Numbered from the stretch's first letter, positions 1 through 7,257 are shown. The stretch: 9,864 nt of DNA from an uncultured Acidaminococcus sp. (GCA_905213155.1 CAJMHI010000058.1:1-9864), one strand, 5' to 3'. The notes: generated by a model from the letters alone, not told the origin. A program made the numbers and translations.

Positions 1-57
1 ACAGAATCTAAAGAAAGGAAAATGGTGATTTTGCTTCTGTAATTATCATACAAGTTT
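1..57 (+). other. 5' flank of the dehydrogenase gene with a short open frame ending at 42
   Basis: Frame 1 is open from the window edge to TAA at 40-42 and includes a six-codon ORF (ATG 22) preceded by AAAGGAA at 14-20. It is either the tail of an upstream gene or a leader mini-ORF. No promoter or ribosome site for the ATG at 58 is visible here. Confidence 0.3.
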
Positions 58-984
58 ATGATGATTGTTTATCTCAGTGAATATATTGATCCGGCGGCTC
101 GTGCAAAACTGGCAGAAAAGGTTCAAATCGTCGACAACTTTGATGCGATTGAACAAATCGATGCCATCCTATTACGTGGCATTACTGTGGATGCAGCGCT
201 CATGGATAGGGCTAAAAATCTGAAGCTTATTGCTAAGCATGGCGTAGGTGTCAACAATATTGACCTGGACGCTGCAAAAAAGCGTGGCATTATGGTAACG
301 AATACACCGGGTGCCAATGGAGATTCTGTGGCAGAACTTGTAGTTGCTCTTATCCTGGCTTCTGCCAGAAGGCTTCATGAAACAGAGACCGCCATCCAGG
401 GCGGCAAAATAACTCGCATCGCACCTCCCGAACTGCGGGGGAATGAAGTTGGCGGTAAGGTATTGGGACAGCTTGGTATCGGTAATATTGGTGCTCGTGT
501 TGCCCATATCCTAAAAAATGGTTTCGGAATGAAAGTGATTGCCTATGATCCTTGGGCTCCGGAAGCGCTTTTTGAAAAATACCAGGTAGAACGAGCCACA
601 AAGCTTGAAGATGTTCTAAGTGCAACCGATATTATTAATATCAGCTTTGGTCTTACAGAGGCAACAAAGAATCTGATCCACGGAAAACTTTTTAACCTGA
701 TGAAGAAGGATGCTATCCTGATTAATGCAGCCCGTGGCGGTATCGTAAACGAACAGGATCTTTATGATGCCTTAAAAAACAAAGTGATCAAAGCTGCTGC
801 CTGCGACGCTTTTGTGGAAGAACCGCCATGTAAAGAACACCCGCTCTTTACGCTCCCGAATTTCATCGGGACCCCCCATCTCGGTGCTGATACGGAAGAG
901 GCACTGCAAAAAGTAGGGCAAATGGTTGTAGATGAAGTCCTGCGTGTGGCAGATGGCAAAGCGCCTCTACACCGTGTCGTTTGA
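58..984 (+). CDS. D-isomer-specific 2-hydroxyacid dehydrogenase (phosphoglycerate dehydrogenase-like)
   Basis: A 308-aa cytosolic NAD-dependent oxidoreductase that should interconvert a 2-hydroxyacid and a 2-ketoacid. Seen directly: the substrate-domain motif HGVGVNNID (61-69) followed by NTPGANGDSVAEL; a Rossmann GIGNIG (140-145) with Asp164 after the second strand, which favours NAD over NADP; and the family catalytic triad Arg226 (NAARGG), Glu255 (VEEPP) and His274 (TPHLGA). There is no C-terminal ACT or regulatory domain, so it is shorter than classical SerA and closer to the short PGDH/hydroxypyruvate reductase-like group. The start is ATG at 58 or 61; neither has a convincing ribosome site, and an in-frame TAA at 40-42 rules out a longer start. 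It lies 13 nt upstream of the GltS-type symporter and is surely co-transcribed with it. The substrate is not determinable; serine synthesis is possible, but the neighbour suggests a keto/hydroxy acid linked to amino-acid catabolism. Confidence 0.9.
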   Translation: MMIVYLSEYIDPAARAKLAEKVQIVDNFDAIEQIDAILLRGITVDAALMDRAKNLKLIAKHGVGVNNIDLDAAKKRGIMVTNTPGANGDSVAELVVALILASARRLHETETAIQGGKITRIAPPELRGNEVGGKVLGQLGIGNIGARVAHILKNGFGMKVIAYDPWAPEALFEKYQVERATKLEDVLSATDIINISFGLTEATKNLIHGKLFNLMKKDAILINAARGGIVNEQDLYDALKNKVIKAAACDAFVEEPPCKEHPLFTLPNFIGTPHLGADTEEALQKVGQMVVDEVLRVADGKAPLHRVV

Positions 985-990
985 GGAGGA
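985..990 (+). promoter_or_regulatory. Ribosome-binding site of gltS
   Basis: GGAGGA immediately follows the dehydrogenase TGA and lies 7 nt before the ATG at 998. It fixes the gltS start and implies that ribosomes finishing the first gene can reinitiate on the second. Confidence 0.85.
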
Positions 991-997
991 ATAAAGC

Positions 998-2341
998 ATG
1001 AATATTGCGGCTGGTAAAGTGTTTATGACAGCAACCAACGATCTTGCGTTGCTGATGGTTTTTATGGTTATTGGTGTCGTTCTTCTGCAGATTGTGAAAC
1101 CTCTGCAAAAGCTTTTTCTTCCTGCCGGTCTCATCGGGGGTGCTGTTGCCCTGGTACTCGGTCCGCAGGTTTTAGGGCTGGTGCAGCTACCTAATACCTG
1201 GAATGGCTTGCCAACACCGATGATCAATGTAGTTCTTACCTGCGCTCTTTTCGGTGTAACCATCAACCGGACAAAAATGAAAAATTATCTAGGTGCCATT
1301 AACCTCATCGTATTAACCTATTTTGCCCAAATGTTTGTAGGATGTCTCGTAGGTATCGGTCTGGGAAAGATCTGGAAGAATCTGCCTTACAGCTGGGGCC
1401 TGATGACGGTTTACACCTATTGGGGCGGGCACGGCGCCGCTACCACGGCTGGTACGGTGTTTGAGTCCCTGGGCGTCCCGGATATGATTAGTTTAGGCAT
1501 CATCATGGCAACCTTTGGCCTTATCATTGCCATGGTGGCCGGAATTCCCCTTGTCAATTACGGTGTGCGCAAAGGCTGGGCTACCAACGTCTCTCCGGAA
1601 GAAACCAGTGGGGACGTTCTTACCATCCTGGTACCGGAAGACAAAAGAAAACCGTTAGGTTTTGCTTCTGTGACATCTGAATCTGTCAATGGGTTGGCGT
1701 TGCAACTCGGCTTTATCCTGCTTAGTATCTTTATCGGCAGCACACTTTTTAAAACGCTGACCAAGGTACCTGTTCCTGCATTTTCCTCGGTTATGAAGAT
1801 GATCCCTGCCCTTCTTTACGGCATCGTTGGCGCAATCATCCTGTGGGCTGTTATGCGCAAAACAGGTACGGATCGCTATGCAGACATGGCCTCTGTTAAT
1901 ACGATTTCCGGTGTTGCTTTGGATATATGCGTTTGTTCAGCTACGGCTACGCTAAATTTAAAACTGTTCGCTTCGTTCTTGGCACCACTTTTGATTCACC
2001 TGGTCTGCATTATTATCCTCATGCTTTTTATCTGCGTTGTCCTGCTGCGTCGTTGGATGAAACATGACTGGTTTGAACTCTGTCTCATGGCCTTTGGACA
2101 AGGTCACGGCTCTACGCCTTCCGGGCTTGCTCTGGCCCGCTGCGTTGACGCAGACCACAAATCAACAAGCTGGGAAGGATTTGGTGTGGCCCTCGGTGTA
2201 TTTACACCAATTACCTCAACTCTCGCTGCAGTCTTACCCTTTGTCGCTGTCCAGAGTCAGTGGATTCCGGTCGGGATTGGTCTTATTGTGACCATCGGCT
2301 GCTTACTCTTTGGAGAAAAAGTCATCAAGCGGCAGGCTTGA
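998..2341 (+). CDS. gltS: Sodium/glutamate symporter, GltS family
   Basis: A 447-aa polytopic inner-membrane protein, predicted to carry glutamate into the cell with Na+. It has the two-fold GltS architecture: an N-terminal half with the re-entrant-loop motif YWGGHGAATTAG (141-152), a charged cytoplasmic linker (about 191-222), and a C-terminal half with the matching motif FGQGHGSTPSGLAL (366-379) followed by FGVALGVFTPITS. It is somewhat longer than the roughly 400-aa E. coli protein, as is usual for Firmicute members. The ATG at 998 is supported by GGAGGA at 985-990 with a 7-nt spacer, directly after the TGA of the dehydrogenase gene, so the two form an operon. No convincing plus-strand terminator follows; the gene converges with the EamA gene ending 27 nt downstream. 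The family call is firm, but glutamate as substrate is inferred from the family (related 2-oxo or 2-hydroxy acids cannot be excluded). Confidence 0.9.
   Translation: MNIAAGKVFMTATNDLALLMVFMVIGVVLLQIVKPLQKLFLPAGLIGGAVALVLGPQVLGLVQLPNTWNGLPTPMINVVLTCALFGVTINRTKMKNYLGAINLIVLTYFAQMFVGCLVGIGLGKIWKNLPYSWGLMTVYTYWGGHGAATTAGTVFESLGVPDMISLGIIMATFGLIIAMVAGIPLVNYGVRKGWATNVSPEETSGDVLTILVPEDKRKPLGFASVTSESVNGLALQLGFILLSIFIGSTLFKTLTKVPVPAFSSVMKMIPALLYGIVGAIILWAVMRKTGTDRYADMASVNTISGVALDICVCSATATLNLKLFASFLAPLLIHLVCIIILMLFICVVLLRRWMKHDWFELCLMAFGQGHGSTPSGLALARCVDADHKSTSWEGFGVALGVFTPITSTLAAVLPFVAVQSQWIPVGIGLIVTIGCLLFGEKVIKRQA
2316..2341 (-). terminator. Weak candidate terminator of the dinB-EamA transcript
   Basis: On the minus strand a perfect 6-bp stem (TCAAGC / GCTTGA, 2325-2341, 5-nt loop) is followed after 4 nt by five T (complement of AAAAA at 2316-2320). 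It lies inside the 3' end of gltS, 27 nt past the EamA stop. The stem is short and the T-tract is displaced, so this is only a candidate; no better terminator is visible in the 26-nt convergent gap. Confidence 0.3.
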
Positions 2342-2367
2342 CACGGAGAAGAAAATTTTGCTCCCCC

Positions 2368-3243
2368 CTATTTCCTCGCCAAAATAACCACCATGGTCAT
2401 GATGCACAGCGCACCCAGGGATTCAGCGAGACCAATATGATTGCCCAGGAACAGAACGGAAAAGAAATAGGCGGACAAGGGCTCAAAGGCAGCCAGGGCT
2501 CCGGTTTCTGACGCTGGAATATAGCGGGTGCTTTCCAAGTAAACAGTATAAGCCACAAAGGTCCCTAAAATAAGTAAGACCCCAAAGGCGGAAATCGTAG
2601 AGGCTGTCACCGGTGTTACAGGGAACTGGGGTGCATTTACAAGCCACAGGAGCAGCGCATTGCCAAGGCTGCCCCAGCCCAAAACCAAAAGGCAGCTGTA
2701 CTTGCGCAGTAGCTTTGCCGCATACAGGGTATACCAGGCCATGCCAAAGGCGCTGACGATACCCCAGAACAAGGTATCCACGCTGATGGCCAGCGCTGCG
2801 CCTTTACCCTGGGTGGCAATGAGCCCGGTACCCACAATGGCCAGTACTACAGAAACCACTTCTTTTTTGCGGGGTGCCCTGTGCTCCTGCAGCAGGTAAT
2901 AGCCCAACAAAAGGGCGGGCATTAAATACTGCAATACTGTAGCCGTGGCGGCATTGCTGCTGGCAATGGCCCGGACAAACGGGACCTGCATGCCATACAT
3001 ACCCAGCACAATAAATTTTAACAGCAGTAAGGGTTCTTCCCGCAAAGGGCGCAGCATATCCATCTTTCGGAACAAGCACCACGCCAAAAATGCCACGCTG
3101 GTGCAGACCATCCTGGCAAACAATACCGTCTGCCAGGACCACTCCTGGTAATGCATCAGATACTCGATGCAGTTACTGCTGCTGCCCCATAGGGAAGCCC
3201 CTAAGAGGACCATTCCGATACCTAGTTTTCGATTTTTGTCCAT
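2368..3243 (-). CDS. EamA/DMT-family transporter (first of two)
   Basis: A 291-aa membrane protein with about ten hydrophobic segments in two EamA repeats. The first repeat starts at LGIGMVLLGASLWGSSSN and contains VLQYLMPALLLGYY; the second starts near ISVDTLFWGIVSAFGMAWYTLYA and contains ALAAFEPLSAYFFSVLFLGNHIG, the usual terminal hallmark. The family contains exporters of amino acids, other metabolites and drugs; the substrate here cannot be read from the sequence. The ATG at 3243 has a GGGAGGA site at 3253-3247 that overlaps the dinB TAG, and only 9 nt separate the genes, so the two are very likely co-translated. It ends in TAG, which matters for judging the interrupted lysR gene at the far end of the window. 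It resembles the second DMT gene (5402-6271) only at family level. Confidence 0.88.
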   Translation of the reverse strand: MDKNRKLGIGMVLLGASLWGSSSNCIEYLMHYQEWSWQTVLFARMVCTSVAFLAWCLFRKMDMLRPLREEPLLLLKFIVLGMYGMQVPFVRAIASSNAATATVLQYLMPALLLGYYLLQEHRAPRKKEVVSVVLAIVGTGLIATQGKGAALAISVDTLFWGIVSAFGMAWYTLYAAKLLRKYSCLLVLGWGSLGNALLLWLVNAPQFPVTPVTASTISAFGVLLILGTFVAYTVYLESTRYIPASETGALAAFEPLSAYFFSVLFLGNHIGLAESLGALCIMTMVVILARK

Positions 3244-3252
3244 GTGTCCTCC

Positions 3253-4401
3253 CTAGCGGCTGCCTTTATGAATACTATCCTCGCCAAACCGTTTCTTAAT
3301 CGCATCCAGTGCTGCATTTTGTTTACTGGCTTTTTCCGTGCGTCCATCCAGAGAAAGGGATGGGCTGCCGCCTTCTGTCAAATGGCTTACGGATACGCCT
3401 AAGAGCCTTACTGGTTCTTTCCAGGAGACCTCTTCTGCCAAAATCCGCACCTGCTCCCGCAGTTCCTCATCCAGCTGAACGGGTTCTTCCAGGGTACGAC
3501 TGCGGGTCAGTAGCTGAAAGCGGGCTGTCTTTATTTTCAAGGTTACCGTATACCCGGAAAGCCCGGCCCGTCTGAGCCGCCACCCTACCATCTGGCACAA
3601 ATCCCACAAGGCCTTCAGGCAGGCAGCTTTGCCGATCAGATCCTGCCCATAGGTGATTTCCTTTCCCAAAGACTTCCGCTTTTCATCCGGTACCACGGGC
3701 CGGTCATCCAGGCCGTTGGCCCGATCACGGATCTCTTCCGCCGATTTTCCTAAAAGCGGACGGAGAATAGAAAAATCGCAGACCGCCAGCTGCCCGATGG
3801 TGGTAATGCCCCACTGCCGCAGCGCTTCCACAGATTTCTTCCCCAGGCCGAAAATCCGGCTGACGGGAAGGTCTGCAATGCGCTTTGCCGCCTGTTCAGG
3901 AGGAATCAGCACCAGGCCGTCCGGCTTTTCCAGGTCACTGGCCAATTTCGCCAAAAATTTATTGGGGGCAATTCCCACAGAGGCGGTGAGACCCGTCTCT
4001 TTTTTTATTTGCTCCTTAATATGGCGTCCTATTTCCAAGGGAGTCCCCAAAAGCTGCTCGGCGCCTGTAAGATCTAAAAACGCTTCATCAATAGAAAGAG
4101 GCTCCACCAGTGGGGAAAATTGATGAAAGATCGTCCGTATTTTTTCCGAAAGCTCCCGGTACCTGTCAAAGCGTCCGGGGATAAAAATCCCATTTGGACA
4201 CAGCTGCCGGGCCTTGACCATGGGAAGGGCAGAATGGACGCCGAATTTTCTTGCCTCATAGGAAGCTGTTGCCACTACGCCCCGTTCGGACAAGCCGCCC
4301 ACAATGACAGGCTTTCCCCGGTATTCCGGGTGATCCAGCTGCTCCACGGAAGCAAAAAAGGCATCCATATCCACATGCATGATCCATCGTTTTGCTTCCA
4401 T
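3253..4401 (-). CDS. dinB: DNA polymerase IV (Y-family translesion polymerase)
   Basis: A 382-aa error-prone polymerase that copies past damaged bases. Seen directly: N-terminal HVDMDAFFASVE with metal ligand Asp11 and probable steric-gate Phe16; SIDEAFLD with the catalytic Asp105-Glu106 pair; SVGIAPNKFLAKLASDLEKPDG of the palm/thumb; a helix-hairpin-helix (IFGLGKKSVEALRQWGI); and a little-finger domain ending in LLGVSVSHL. I place the start at ATG 4401, which has AGGGAGGG at 4415-4408 with a 6-nt spacer and gives the normal DinB N-terminus. A TTG at 4422 would extend the frame by 7 residues but would put the ribosome site inside the gene. The usual C-terminal clamp-binding QLSLF-like motif is degenerate here (SLSLD, 348-352). 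No LexA/DinR-type box is visible upstream. It ends in TAG, 9 nt before the EamA start. Confidence 0.96.
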   Translation of the reverse strand: MEAKRWIMHVDMDAFFASVEQLDHPEYRGKPVIVGGLSERGVVATASYEARKFGVHSALPMVKARQLCPNGIFIPGRFDRYRELSEKIRTIFHQFSPLVEPLSIDEAFLDLTGAEQLLGTPLEIGRHIKEQIKKETGLTASVGIAPNKFLAKLASDLEKPDGLVLIPPEQAAKRIADLPVSRIFGLGKKSVEALRQWGITTIGQLAVCDFSILRPLLGKSAEEIRDRANGLDDRPVVPDEKRKSLGKEITYGQDLIGKAACLKALWDLCQMVGWRLRRAGLSGYTVTLKIKTARFQLLTRSRTLEEPVQLDEELREQVRILAEEVSWKEPVRLLGVSVSHLTEGGSPSLSLDGRTEKASKQNAALDAIKKRFGEDSIHKGSR

Positions 4402-4420
4402 AAACGTCCCTCCCTTGTAC

Positions 4421-4448
4421 AAAAAAAGACGGTCATGCCGCCTTTTTT
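4421..4448 (-). terminator. Intrinsic terminator after mntP
   Basis: Read on the minus strand, GGCGG (4442-4438), loop CATGA, then CCGTC (4432-4428) form a 5-bp GC-rich stem with one G-U pair, followed directly by seven T (4427-4421) and preceded by an A-tract that extends the pairing. On the plus strand the G-U becomes an A-C mismatch, so the structure fits minus-strand use. It starts a few bases past the mntP stop and ends 5 nt before the dinB ribosome site. Confidence 0.8.
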
Positions 4449-4451
4449 ATT

Positions 4452-5009
4452 TTATAACAGGCCATAATGCTCTACCACGGCCTTAACACCCAAAAGTACC
4501 AGGACCAGTCCTCCGACCCGTTCTGCACGGGCTTTGCCCCACATGCCGATTACATTCCCCAGGGCGCACCCCAAAAAGGACAGACAAAAGGTCACCGTTC
4601 CAATTTCTAACACCGTAGGCAGAATCTCCAGCTCCATAAAAGCAACCCCCACGCCTACGCCCAGGGCATCCAAACTGGTGGCAAGGGATAAGCCCAGCAT
4701 GGTCATAAAATCCGTGCCCGGTGTTTTATCCTCATCTTCCGAGGCTTCCCGGATCATATTGATGCCAATATAGCTCAGGATAATGAGAATAATCCAGTGG
4801 GAATAGGCCGTTGCTGCCCGGGCAAAATGGCTCCCCAGCTCATAGCCCAAAAAGGGCATCAGGGCCTGAAAGCCGCCAAACCAAAGTCCAAAAATGATAC
4901 CGCCCCAGAACCGCTTTTTACCGGGCATTTTTAGCCCTCCACAAACGGCAACGGCAAAGGCATCCATGGAAAGAGAAACCGCCAACAGAAAGAGTGTGGC
5001 CGTGCTCAT
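4452..5009 (-). CDS. mntP: Manganese efflux pump MntP
   Basis: A 185-aa integral membrane protein with six predicted helices, of the MntP (formerly DUF204) family, which exports Mn2+ and protects against manganese toxicity. The length equals that of the family. The two internal repeats each carry the conserved acidic motif: SMDAFAVAV with Asp16 in the first helix and ATSLDALGVGVG with Asp114 in the fourth; E. coli MntP has its essential Asp16 in the same position. A cytoplasmic acidic loop (EASEDEDK, 88-95) separates the halves. The ATG at 5009 overlaps the TGA of the preceding 105-aa gene by ATGA, with only a weak GGGGAA site upstream, so translation is probably coupled. The yybP-ykoY riboswitch that precedes many mntP genes is not possible in the space directly upstream. 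An intrinsic terminator follows. Confidence 0.93.
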   Translation of the reverse strand: MSTATLFLLAVSLSMDAFAVAVCGGLKMPGKKRFWGGIIFGLWFGGFQALMPFLGYELGSHFARAATAYSHWIILIILSYIGINMIREASEDEDKTPGTDFMTMLGLSLATSLDALGVGVGVAFMELEILPTVLEIGTVTFCLSFLGCALGNVIGMWGKARAERVGGLVLVLLGVKAVVEHYGLL

Positions 5010-5323
5010 GCTTTCCCCAGACCCTGCAGCACAAAATAGATCAGAAATTGTAGCACCCGCAGTTCTTTTTCACTGTGCCTTTTATCTTCCCCAATTTTAC
5101 TGAAAACAAGAAATGCTGCCTGCAGCATGGCCTTATTGATCCCGTGCTGCCGGACCCCGCCGCCAGCTACAGAACGGGCAAAGGCGTCCAGAACGGTCAG
5201 ACTTTGCCGTTTCTGAGCGCCTGTAAATTTGGTGCAGCTCAAAATATGCTTCTTGATAGCATCCCTTTGTTCCAAAAAGTCCTTTTTATCCAAAATGAGA
5301 TCATTTGTATCCTGCCGAGTCAT
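5006..5323 (-). CDS. Conserved-looking hypothetical protein, coupled to mntP
   Basis: A 105-aa, probably soluble and helix-rich protein that I do not recognise. The N-terminal half is charged (DKKDFLEQRDAIKKHI), the middle has a glycine cluster (SVAGGGVRQHG), and the C-terminal part is a run of alternating charged and hydrophobic residues ending in LQFLIYFVLQGLGKA. There is a single Cys (residue 30) and no signal peptide or metal-binding cluster. It is real by context: the ATG at 5323 has GGGGAG at 5335-5330 with a 6-nt spacer, a TATAAT element lies just upstream, and its TGA overlaps the mntP ATG. The coupling suggests a role related to mntP or simply to the same regulon; no function can be assigned. 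Confidence 0.75.
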   Translation of the reverse strand: MTRQDTNDLILDKKDFLEQRDAIKKHILSCTKFTGAQKRQSLTVLDAFARSVAGGGVRQHGINKAMLQAAFLVFSKIGEDKRHSEKELRVLQFLIYFVLQGLGKA

Positions 5324-5356
5324 CTCGCACTCCCCTTTGATTCAAATTGTCTAGCA

Positions 5357-5386
5357 ATTATATCATTAGAGGGCGGCAACCAGCAA
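5357..5386 (-). promoter_or_regulatory. Candidate promoter of the 105-aa gene and mntP
   Basis: On the minus strand a perfect TATAAT (5362-5357) lies 33 nt upstream of the ATG at 5323. The best -35 is TTGCTG (5386-5381) with an 18-bp spacer, only half matching the consensus. Downstream of the -10, AATTG-TCTAG-CAATT (5345-5359) is a short perfect dyad partly overlapping it that could be an operator. The 78-nt gap between the two minus-strand genes holds no other clear signal and no convincing terminator for the upstream EamA gene. Confidence 0.5.
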
Positions 5387-5401
5387 GAAAAAACCAAAAA
5401 T

Positions 5402-6271
5402 TTATTTGCGTTCGCTGGCGATCATGCCCCCCAGTACCAGGATAATCCCTGCGCCTTGCAGCAAGGAAACCGGTTCCTGCAGGACAAAAACAGACAATAA
5501 AACCGCCACAATAGGATCCACATAGCTTAAAAGCGCCGTTGTCTGGGCCGGAACTTCCCGCAGTGCACCGAAATATACCGCATAGGCAATGCCCGTGTGA
5601 AAGACACCCAGCAGTAGCAAAAGTCCCCACCCCAGCGCATCCATACCGGAAAAATCCAAATTGCCCGTGCAAAGGCAATAGCCGCACAAAATCACTGCCG
5701 CTACTCCCAGCTGGACGGCCGTTTCCTCAAAGGGGTCCAGTCCCTGGATCGTTTTGGCAACGATGATAATACCCGCATAAAATACAGCACCCAAGAGTGC
5801 AAACATAAGTCCCAGCGGATCTACATGCTGGGCACCGCCGCCCAAAACGCCGGATACCAGCAGCATGCCAAACACCGTGACCACCGCACAGCCGATCTTC
5901 CAGCGGCTCAGGTGTTCATGGAATACAAAAGGTGCCGCTATCAGCATAAATACAGGAGCCATATAATAACACAAGGTAGCAATGGCTACTGTGGTATGAT
6001 TAAAGGCCTCAAAAAAGCAGGCCCAATCCAGCCCCATCAAAAGGCCGCAAACAAGTATGCGGGGCAGCCGTTTGCGCAGCATGACTCGATGAACAGGGCG
6101 ATGTAGCACCAAAATCAATACCACCAGGCTGAAACAACCTAAGGTTGCCCGTAATAGGGCCAAAGGAATCGAAGGCATAGCAATATTGCGCCGCACCAGT
6201 CCTATGGTGCCAAATATCGCCATAGAAAGCAGCAATTGCCCTGTAGGAGATACCAGAGCCGGATGCCTCAT
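5402..6271 (-). CDS. EamA/DMT-family transporter (second of two), glutaminase operon
   Basis: A 289-aa membrane protein with about ten predicted helices and two EamA repeats. The first runs from LLLSMAIFGTIGLVRRNI through ALLRA, WACFFEAFNHTTVAIATL and YYMAPVFMLIAAP; the second runs from GLMFALLGAVFYAGIIIVAK through FHTGIAYAVYFGALREVPA and ALLSYVDPIVAVLLSVFVLQEP. The last stretch (paired YFGAL and LSYVDP signatures) is typical of bacterial DMT exporters. The ATG at 6271 has AGGAGG at 6285-6280 with an 8-nt spacer, 32 nt after glsA, so it is the third gene of the AGCS-glsA unit. Position suggests export or import of an amino acid or related metabolite, but that is inference. It ends in TAA; no terminator is evident. 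Confidence 0.88.
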   Translation of the reverse strand: MRHPALVSPTGQLLLSMAIFGTIGLVRRNIAMPSIPLALLRATLGCFSLVVLILVLHRPVHRVMLRKRLPRILVCGLLMGLDWACFFEAFNHTTVAIATLCYYMAPVFMLIAAPFVFHEHLSRWKIGCAVVTVFGMLLVSGVLGGGAQHVDPLGLMFALLGAVFYAGIIIVAKTIQGLDPFEETAVQLGVAAVILCGYCLCTGNLDFSGMDALGWGLLLLLGVFHTGIAYAVYFGALREVPAQTTALLSYVDPIVAVLLSVFVLQEPVSLLQGAGIILVLGGMIASERK

Positions 6272-6303
6272 TCTATATTCCTCCTCCCCTTAGCCAGGCA
6301 CCG

Positions 6304-7245
6304 CTAAAATTCCTGACTGTCGAAAACGTGAAGTCCCAGATTTCTCGACAATACCTGGAGAATCTTTTCTCCACCCACGCTGTTGCCTTTTTTGTTCAGC
6401 ATAGGACCAAAGGTACCAATACCCACGCCGTGCCGGGCAATGGCGCAGATACCGCCGCCTACGCCGCTTTTGCTGGGCAGACCCACCTTAACAGCATATT
6501 CCCCGGACTCATCATACATCCCGCATAGCATCATGAGGGTAGTGACAATCCGCACGATCTGGGAATCCACCACTTGCTCCCCGGTAGCGGGATCCACGCC
6601 ATGATTACTGAGAATCATTCCATAATGGGCCAGGTTGCGGGCGGTTATCATCACCGAACAGGCACGGAAATACACGTCCAGAATCTCTTCCGGTTCTCCT
6701 TCCAGGACATTATCGCTTTTCAGCAGATAGGCAATAGAGCGGTTCCGGGTACCGGTGCGTTTTTCCGATTGATACACTTCTTCGTTGAGACTGATCCTGT
6801 CATCCCCGCATAACTTCCGCACCAGTTTTAGGAACGCCCCGAACGGATCATCTGCCTCAATACAACTGGTCGTAACAATGGCGCCAGCATTAATCATCGG
6901 GTTAAATGGCCGCCAATCCTTCAGCTCCAATTGGAGAATGCTGTCGAACCGGTCCCCCGTAGGCTCCATTCCCACTTTGCTGAAGACTTTGTCATAGCCT
7001 GCGGTCTGCAAGGCCAGGATCAACGTAAAGGTTTTGGAAATACTCTGCATGGTAAAGGGAATATTGTACTCCCCGGCATGATATTCTGTACCATCTTTTT
7101 TCATCAGACAAACGCCCAAATTTCCGGGGTCCGCTTTGGCAAGCTCCGGAATATAGCTGGCCACCTTTCCCTCAAACAATACGTTCCGTCCGGTAAGCAG
7201 CGCTTCTTCCAAAATCCGTTGTACTTCCGCCTGATCCATGACCAT
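6304..7245 (-). CDS. glsA: Glutaminase A
   Basis: A 313-aa enzyme of the serine-dependent beta-lactamase-like glutaminase family that hydrolyses L-glutamine to L-glutamate and ammonia in the cytosol. Seen directly: the catalytic SxxK as MQSISK (Ser68, Lys71); NPMINAGAI (115-123), which carries the substrate-contacting Asn; the EKRTGTRNRSIAY segment (161-173); DVYFRACS (190-197); and YDESGEYAVKVGLPSKSGVGGGI (244-266), with the Tyr and the SGVGGG loop of the active site. The length (about 310) is normal for the family. The start at 7245 is supported by AAGGAGG, which overlaps the TAA of the upstream symporter, with a 7-nt spacer; an internal ATG at 7239 is the alternative. Pairing with an AGCS symporter matches the glsA-glnT arrangement known from Bacillus subtilis. 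It ends in TAG. Confidence 0.96.
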   Translation of the reverse strand: MVMDQAEVQRILEEALLTGRNVLFEGKVASYIPELAKADPGNLGVCLMKKDGTEYHAGEYNIPFTMQSISKTFTLILALQTAGYDKVFSKVGMEPTGDRFDSILQLELKDWRPFNPMINAGAIVTTSCIEADDPFGAFLKLVRKLCGDDRISLNEEVYQSEKRTGTRNRSIAYLLKSDNVLEGEPEEILDVYFRACSVMITARNLAHYGMILSNHGVDPATGEQVVDSQIVRIVTTLMMLCGMYDESGEYAVKVGLPSKSGVGGGICAIARHGVGIGTFGPMLNKKGNSVGGEKILQVLSRNLGLHVFDSQEF

Positions 7246-7257
7246 TGCATTGCCTCC

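Noticed and set aside
2345..2364. Imperfect GGAG...CTCC structure after gltS as its terminator.
   Set aside because: Only four continuous pairs around a self-complementary AAAATTTT, with no usable loop or T-tract.
3653..4123. Plus-strand open frame of 156 codons opposite dinB.
   Set aside because: It lies entirely antisense to a gene with all catalytic motifs, and its composition (Arg/Ser/Pro-rich) is typical of an antisense shadow.
4402..4422. TTG start at 4422 for dinB.
   Set aside because: The strong AGGGAGGG site lies between this TTG and ATG 4401, and the family N-terminus fits ATG 4401.
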